A stretch of 64,000 bases of DNA from Lunularia cruciata (lineage: Eukaryota; Streptophyta; Marchantiopsida; Lunulariales; Lunulariaceae), in assembly GCA_948567375.1 (NCBI GenBank), contig OX419756.1, forward strand, positions 1,431,001 through 1,495,000, read 5' to 3'. Positions within the stretch are counted from its first letter, which is position 1; the number at the start of each line of letters is the position of its first letter. The translations under genes were made by a program, and so were the position numbers. The notes under the pieces are model-generated. The model made no database searches and had not been told where the DNA came from. It was given only the letters and a program-made list of their open reading frames with translations. This document shows, in pieces, positions 58,731 through 64,000 of the stretch.

Positions 58731-59105
58731 AGGGCAGGCTGCAGGAGTAGCAAAAGAAACTCTCACAAAGGTGAGAACAGGACTGAGGAAGAGAGATTTG
58801 TGTGTGAAAATGTTGATAGAGTGTTGAGGGACAGAATTGGAAAGAGAATTTTTGGAGGTCTGAAGGGCAGGCTGCAAGAGTAGCAAAAGAAACTCTCACG
58901 AAGGTGAGAACAGGACTGAGGAAGAGAGATTTCAGTTTGAAAATGTTGATAGAGTGTTGAGGGACAGAATTGGAGAGGAATTTTTGCAGGTCTGAAGGGG
59001 ATTTGCTGCAGAAGTTGCCAAAGGATAATCTCCCGAAGGTGAGGATAGGAGTGAAGAAGAAAGATTTTTATTTTTTTTGGGAAGATGTTGTGAAGAGTGA
59101 CTGAA
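58723..59105. repeat. Three-unit tandem array, period about 132 bp
   Basis: Units start with AGGTCTGAAGGG at 58723, 58856 and 58988. The first two share AAAGAAACTCTCAC, GGTGAGAACAGGACTGAGGA and TGTTGATAGAGTGTTGAGGG almost exactly. The third is diverged. Confidence 0.9.
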
Positions 59106-60087
59106 CAGGCAATGATAGGAGCTAGTCAGGAAGAAAAGGAGGAGAATTTCAAGGTGGCTCAGCTCATCTGGAACAAAGGCAAGAAAGATTTGAAGTTGGT
59201 TGGCCTGTCTAAATGGAGTGAATCTGATATGCAAAACAGGGCATAGGAGAATGAAGAGGTTCGGAGGGTGAATTGCCTTGCCTGCTGTCGGACAGAATAT
59301 ATGTGAACTGCCGGCTGAGTTGATGATCAGTTGCAACCTTAGGGCAGGCATTGTCTTGACTAGAACTATTTGACTTATCCAACCTTGTGAACGTTGTTGT
59401 TGAAACTCCTGTGAATGATGAATCTTGGAAGCGGATTGTGTTATGAATTGTGACTAGAGTTGAGGAAAACTCCATTCTAGGAACTCTCAGTCCAGTCCAT
59501 GTGAATAGCCTAAGTAAATGATCTGGATGCCCGGGTTTATGTTTGGTTAGATCACTCAATTGTTGTTTCTTTTATTTTATTAAAGGGCCACCTGACCTAG
59601 GTCTATGAACTGCCAGATCCCAAACCATAGCTTGAACTTGACGTGAAAATAGAATATGAGACCAGGCAGAGGTAGAAACCATAACACCAGACTAGCATGA
59701 CAAGATTAATTTTATGAAAGTCAAGGATAAAACAAAACCTTCAGGGAGAGCCAACCTTAGGGAAACTGAAACAACAGGTTCATATAGAGACAAATTCCCG
59801 ACAAACCAGGAGTAGGGAAGGAATGTCAGTCTTTGGGAAAGACCCAAAAGAAGGACAGTAGGGAAAACTAAGCACAAGCAGCCATGTGCTCGGCGCACTC
59901 TCGAGACCAAACGTTCCCCACAACACCGTGTTATGCACATATATGCCAATGGCTCTATTCAACTTGCAGACCTGGATGGCAATCCTTTTGCCACACAGGT
60001 AAACGGGTGGAGGGTTAGAAAATATTGGACCACGGACCCGACTTTGTATAAAGAACACGGTTATCTGTGTTTGTGGGGACACTCACA

Positions 60088-60103
60088 TTTGAGGAAGGGG
60101 GTA
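60088..60103 (+). other. Polypurine tract of family B element 3
   Basis: TTTGAGGAAGGGGGTA lies directly before the LTR tip TGTGGTGCC. Confidence 0.8.
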
Positions 60104-60489
60104 TGTGGTGCCTGCATTTTTGTTTTTTTTGTTTATTAGTATTTGGAAAAGAAGTAAGCATAGAAAGCTGAATTGCAAAAGGAGGAATGGACGGGAGTGT
60201 CTTCAGAGGAAATCCAAAGAAATCAACTTGGATCCGATGATGGAGGTACTCAGGAGAGCAGTACAAAGGAAGAGCATTGTCTTTGGATTGGGAAGTGAAG
60301 ACCGATACAAAGATTATCTAACAACCTTGGTACATGGCAAGAAAGTACACTTCAAGAAACGGCGGAGGCAGAAGAAGTATGTCTTGACAGTGACAAGACA
60401 ACAACACGCAAAAGAAGAGGAAGTTGATTTTGAAATCGACTAAAGAATGACTACAATTTGGGGTTATATAAATTTCCAATTGTGAAGGA

Positions 60490-63045
60490 ACAAGTTGAAT
60501 ATGTCAAGTAGATTTCCTATCCCTTTGAGTAGTAGTCCTGCAATAATGTGTGTCAGGAAGCCAATTGAGAGTGAAACTTTCCGAAATCCAGAAGGGGTTA
60601 GAGTGTCTTGTCCAGGAGAAGGAATAGTTTTCCAATGCCAAAGAACAAGAGAGCAGATCATGGAAAAGAGGGTCACAAATGCTCTGGCAGTGTGAAGTTT
60701 CACAATTTGTAGGTTGGATGTTGTAGCAAGAATTGAAGTCTTGAATAGACTTTGTATTACTTTCTTAGCATGGAACTGGAATTTCAGTTTCCCAAGAGTC
60801 ATGGCAAAGATAGCTGCCAGTAATTGCGAGGAAGGCCCCGAAGTCAAGGGGAAGAGAGGAAATCCAGCTCGATGGATTGAGTCGGATTGGAGGTAAGTTT
60901 TGGGGAAGGAAGCAAGAGAACTGACGGGGATCACCTTCTATTGGAAGTGTGATGTTGCAGAGGAGATGGCGGACATACAAAATTTGTTCTTTGCTCCACG
61001 CACAAAAAATGGTTACAAGGTGGAGTCCTATTGGGACCCAATTAAACAAAGTATCATAGGGACAATAATGGCCATGTTCAAACCAAAACAAATGACTTAC
61101 ATGAACACTTTTCCCACTAGATGTTTGCAGGAGTGAAGGTAAATCGGGCAAAGTGTTTTCACCAACAAACGAGGCAGATGGTGGTCAATTGGAGGACACG
61201 TTTGCCTCCACATTATTTTGAACCATTTTCACCATACTTCTACTTTGGGTTGAACTTGCTGACAGCAGAGGAGAGGCATCGCATGGTGTCACATTTCCAT
61301 CTTGATTGGAGACAGGAAGCGGATGAAGAAGAGCAAAAATATATGGCACACCTATGAGCTAGTGATGATCACTTCTTGAGGATGGGACAATGGAAGATGG
61401 AAGAAGTCACAAGCCCAAAGAAGAAGAAGAAGCAAAATAAACCTGAAGATGCAAAGTTACCTCCAACACAAAGGAAGACCCGAGGACTGATTCTGCAACG
61501 TAAGAAGATAATGAAAGAAGCACGGTCGGAAATCGAGTTTGAAGGGGAGATAGAGTCTCAAGGAGAGGACTCAAAAGAAGACAAACTCACTTTACAAAGT
61601 GAGGAATCCAGAAGCAAGAGTGAGGGTGAACACGAGGTTCAGCAATCGGTGGGAGTCGGTGAAGCTTGTCATGCGATGATTGATAGTGTACCAAGAAAGA
61701 CGAATCATTGCGTAGCCTTGGTTGTGGAAGAGAAGGGGGCTGAAAGACAGAAGGAGTACCCTATGGGGCCAGTAGGTAAGGAAGTAAGGAAGCTCAGAAG
61801 TAGTGTCTCTGAAGATACAAAGATTGTGACTTTGGCAGAAGGAGCCGATGGAAGACGCAAAGTACAAAGATGGGGCCAAAGATGAAGATGGGGCCCAAGA
61901 TGAAGAGAATTTTGGCGGAATATAATATCTATCAAAGGTTTTCAATCCAATGTTGGAACTGTTGAAGGAGCACCAAAAGGTACTTCCCCAAGATTGTATG
62001 AAGGTGACAAATGAGTTGCAGGTGGTGAAGTATCTGTTGGTTGAAGTGAAGGGTTTGCAGGAGCATGTAATCCAAAGAGACGAGGAAGTTGAAGAACGTT
62101 GGGTGGATGCAATCTTGAAGAAGAAGACTTTTGAGAAGTTGCAAGAGAGTTGTGAGTCAAGAGGTAAGAAAATGCAGAAGCAAGCCAAAGAATTGAAAGA
62201 GCAGGCAATGTTGCTGACCAAGATGAAAGAGAAGGTCAATGATGTGCACATCGAGAGTATTCATGCAAAGGTGATGGCCACAATAATGGAGCAGGAGTAA
62301 GAAAGCTTGAGGAAGAGTGCAGTTGGGAAGGATCAAGCATGGCAGAGAGAGTTGGCAGTCAGGCATCGAGAAGAAGGAAGATTGCACAAGTTGGTACAAA
62401 GTGTTGAGTTACAAAGTTCTCAGTATGCAAAGAATAAGAAGATGCTTGCTGCTGAGTATAAAGATGAGTTGAAGATGTACCGCAAAGAGTTGAAGGTAGA
62501 GCAATCTTGAGGTTATGAGTTGGAATCACTAGGAGAAGTTGCAGGAAAGTTGCGAGCAATCTTGAACACGGAGGCTGAAGGAAGGTTGGAAGAAGCACGT
62601 CTACACGAGTTAAAGTTGCTTGTGCAGGAAACTTGGAAGAGGAAAGCCAAAGATGTGGATATGAGCACTTTACTGATCCAATTAAGGGAGTGAGTAGATT
62701 GGAAGGTGTTAGAAGTAGGAGACAATGTCAGTCTTAGATTAGATTTAGTCAAGTCCAAGTTAGAGAGAATTAAGAGAAGTGTGACAAAGGAGAGGAAGTC
62801 CGATGTTGCAGAAGTAGGAATTTAGGTGTCTTTGGACTTGTTATTTGACATATTAGAGAAGAGTGGGTCGGGAGATAAGGAAGTAGATAGATTACCCATG
62901 GCTTAATTGTAGTTCCCAATGTAGAAGTAGTAGAAATAGTGAAGTACTTGGTAGTGGTAGATATACCCAAAGAAAGAGAAGTGATAGGAAGACCATTAGG
63001 TTTGAAAGCTGATGAGGAGGTAGACATCGGATTGGGGTAGAAACA
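60490..63045 (+). pseudogene. LTR-borne reading frame (U3 ORF), subfamily II copy
   Basis: The order matches the other copies. A leader comes first, then a block with ITFLAWNWNFSFPRVM, YKVESYWDPIKQSIIGTIMA and PPHYFEPFSPYFYFGLNLL. A charged linker follows (about 61380-61640), then coiled coils (about 61950-62510, VKGLQEHVIQRDEEVEERWV and LAVRHREEGRLHKLVQSV), and a tail with EEVDIG near 63020. Compared with subfamily I (32300-34795), many positions are replaced but the hydrophobic and aromatic ones hold. This looks like past selection on a protein. It has several interruptions. Confidence 0.78.
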
Positions 63046-63156
63046 GATTTGAGATTTGAAGAGGCAAATATGAAGAGTTGCATTGTCAGTTTGGATCTGC
63101 AGGTTAGAATAGTTGTTATAGAACGGTATTTTTGTTAGAATTGTCGTTTGCTTCAT

Positions 63157-63164
63157 TATTTAAG
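63157..63164 (+). promoter_or_regulatory. TATA-like box of element 3 LTR
   Basis: TATTTAAG followed by AGTGGCATTTG, about 670 bp before the LTR end and after the U3 frame. It is the same as in the other family B LTRs. Confidence 0.6.
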
Positions 63165-63835
63165 AGTGGCATTTGCAGTGAACTATTGTTCAATATTCAC
63201 ATTTTTTAAGATAGATAAGTGAAGTGATGTTTCCAGTGCTCGTCGCTTGAGCTTAATTTTGAGTGTCAACTTTTTGTGTGTGCTTGTGAGTGTGTTGAGA
63301 ATTTTGAATTGCAAGTCAGTGTGCTTGTTGGATGTTGGATTCCGCAGCCTTGATCTTCATTTTGTGTGTTTGATTCTGAGTGAAGTGCAATCGGAGCAAT
63401 GCCTTGATAGATCTGAGAGGAATTGTAGTGTTGGTAGTATTCTGCATTTGTGAGTGCAACGTGAAGTTGATGTGAAGCAATTTTGATCAAGGAAGTTGTG
63501 CCTTTAGTGGAGGGGTGGAACACAATTCTGAGGCAAAGTCATTTTTGTGGTGAAGTGCCGTCTTTGTGAGAATTTGAATCATCGCAATCAAGATTTGTTT
63601 GGACAAAATTTGCTATGTTGTGATTAAAGAGTGTGCATTTGTGACAAGTTGTTAAGATTGTGAGCTTGTTACTCTCTTTTGGGTGTGGTTTCTACTTGAG
63701 AGATTAAAGACGCAACCAAGAAGAACTAGATTGTGACATTTGACTTTGTATTTAGACATTTCTGACTAGTATCTCTGTGGGAACAAACTTTACTTACCTG
63801 ATTACCGCAAAAGTAATATTTGCCGGGATGTCACA

Positions 63836-64000
63836 ATTCGTAGTACCCATGAGTTTTAGCTCTAGTAGCGTTGGTGGATCTCTTGGAGATAGCACCACTT
63901 CTAATGGAGGTACCTCTATAGGAGGTGGTGTAGTACCAAGGTTTTACCCCATTGTAGAGTTCTTCTAGTGTTTGAGGTAGAACTACCAAGGAGTGCGGAT
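63836..64000. other. Flank right of element 3, unassigned
   Basis: 165 bp to the window edge. A Ser/Gly-rich frame (SFSSSSVGGSLGDSTTSNGG) runs through the LTR end into it. It is too short to assign. It is either the target DNA or another repeat. Confidence 0.3.

Larger units (their letters stand above)
57559..59925. mobile_element. Solo-LTR-like insertion with two tandem-repeat arrays
   Basis: Interrupts the integrase C-terminus of element 3. The tips are TGTCGTCGGG and CCCCACAACA, that is TG...CA with a TGT(C/T)G/CAACA inverted match. CCGT stands on both sides (57555-57558 and 59926-59929). The uninterrupted sequence is seen at about 55030-55050. At 2367 bp, with no pol motif, it is best read as a solo LTR or a small non-coding LTR element of an unrelated family. 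Orientation is not known. Inside are a six-unit 104-bp array and a three-unit 132-bp array. Confidence 0.8.
56512..63835 (+). mobile_element. Family B element 3: integrase to 3' LTR, plus strand
   Basis: Only the 3' part is present: integrase (56513-57558), an inserted solo-LTR-like element (57559-59925), the integrase C-terminus (59926-60087), the polypurine tract (60088-60103) and a long-form LTR (60104-63835). Only a few interruptions are visible in the integrase part. It is joined to the broken LTR of element 2 at its left. Confidence 0.87.
60104..63835 (+). repeat. Family B 3' LTR of element 3 (long form, subfamily II)
   Basis: From TGTGGTGCCTGCA to GCCGGGATGTCACA, 3732 bp. TATTTAAG is at 63157-63164. 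It is related to the solo LTR at 10520-14186 more closely than to those at 31808 and 44717, as shown by GITFYWKCDVAEE and YKVESYWDPIKQSI. The right flank begins ATTCG. Confidence 0.88.

Noticed and set aside
57970-58899. Long minus-strand frames of about 180-310 codons with a repeated Ser/Leu/Phe/Pro-rich motif
   Set aside because: They follow the 104-bp tandem array exactly and appear in several frames at once. They are a consequence of a stop-poor repeat whose length is not a multiple of three, and not a protein gene.
61592-62251. Minus-strand frame of about 220 codons
   Set aside because: Antisense of the coiled-coil part of the subfamily II LTR frame. It has no motif of its own.
63836-64000. 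Start of a gag gene after the last LTR
   Set aside because: The preceding LTR is a 3' LTR and no primer site follows it. The Ser/Gly-rich frame is too short to call.

Overview
The window is plant repeat DNA, most likely from a seed plant with a very large genome. A conifer is my guess, from the depth of nesting and the long AT-rich decayed LTR elements, but nothing in the sequence proves it. I found no host protein gene, tRNA, rRNA or CRISPR array. Nearly all recognisable coding sequence belongs to decayed Ty3/Gypsy LTR retrotransposons of three families, called A, B and C here. All are broken fossils.

Region 1-16928 holds three chromovirus-type copies (family A, short LTRs of about 0.55 kb starting TGTAATACC and ending TTACA), all on the + strand. 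Two are in a tandem LTR-linked array (1-7089). A third (8227-16928) is split by a family B solo LTR at 10520-14186 that has a perfect 5-bp target duplication. Region 16929-21507 holds a family B LTR fragment, a family C LTR piece and a gag-protease-RT remnant. Region 21508-37222 is a long family B element on the - strand (LTR, polypurine tract, integrase, RNase H/RT, protease, zinc knuckles, gag, primer site, second LTR). A second, oppositely oriented solo LTR of the same family lies inside its 5' LTR. Region 37223-44716 is a mosaic of family C LTR pieces, a short-form B solo LTR (40864-42489) and unassigned DNA. Region 44717-63835 is a pile-up of family B: two head-to-head LTR pieces, a + strand element (48792-56511), then the 3' part of another one with a 3.7-kb LTR (60104-63835). 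That last part is split by an unrelated solo-LTR-like insertion rich in tandem repeats (57559-59925).

The most interesting signal is in family B. Its full-length LTRs are about 3.7 kb, and most of the U3 part is a degraded but clearly coding-like reading frame. That frame has a globular N-terminal part (W- and Y-rich, with an LAWNWN-type motif), a basic plus acidic linker and a long coiled coil. It recurs in at least seven LTR copies in both orientations and in two diverged subfamilies. It lies upstream of the LTR's own TATTTAAG box, so in a genomic RNA it would sit between integrase and the 3' R region, the layout of MMTV sag or lentiviral nef. A second notable structure is a 292 + 292 bp inverted repeat of integrase sequence (54072-54691) inside the + strand B element, which could fold as a long hairpin RNA.

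All boundaries were read by eye. Identities are rough hand counts, and family names rest on motifs, gene order and primer-site sequence, not on database searches.
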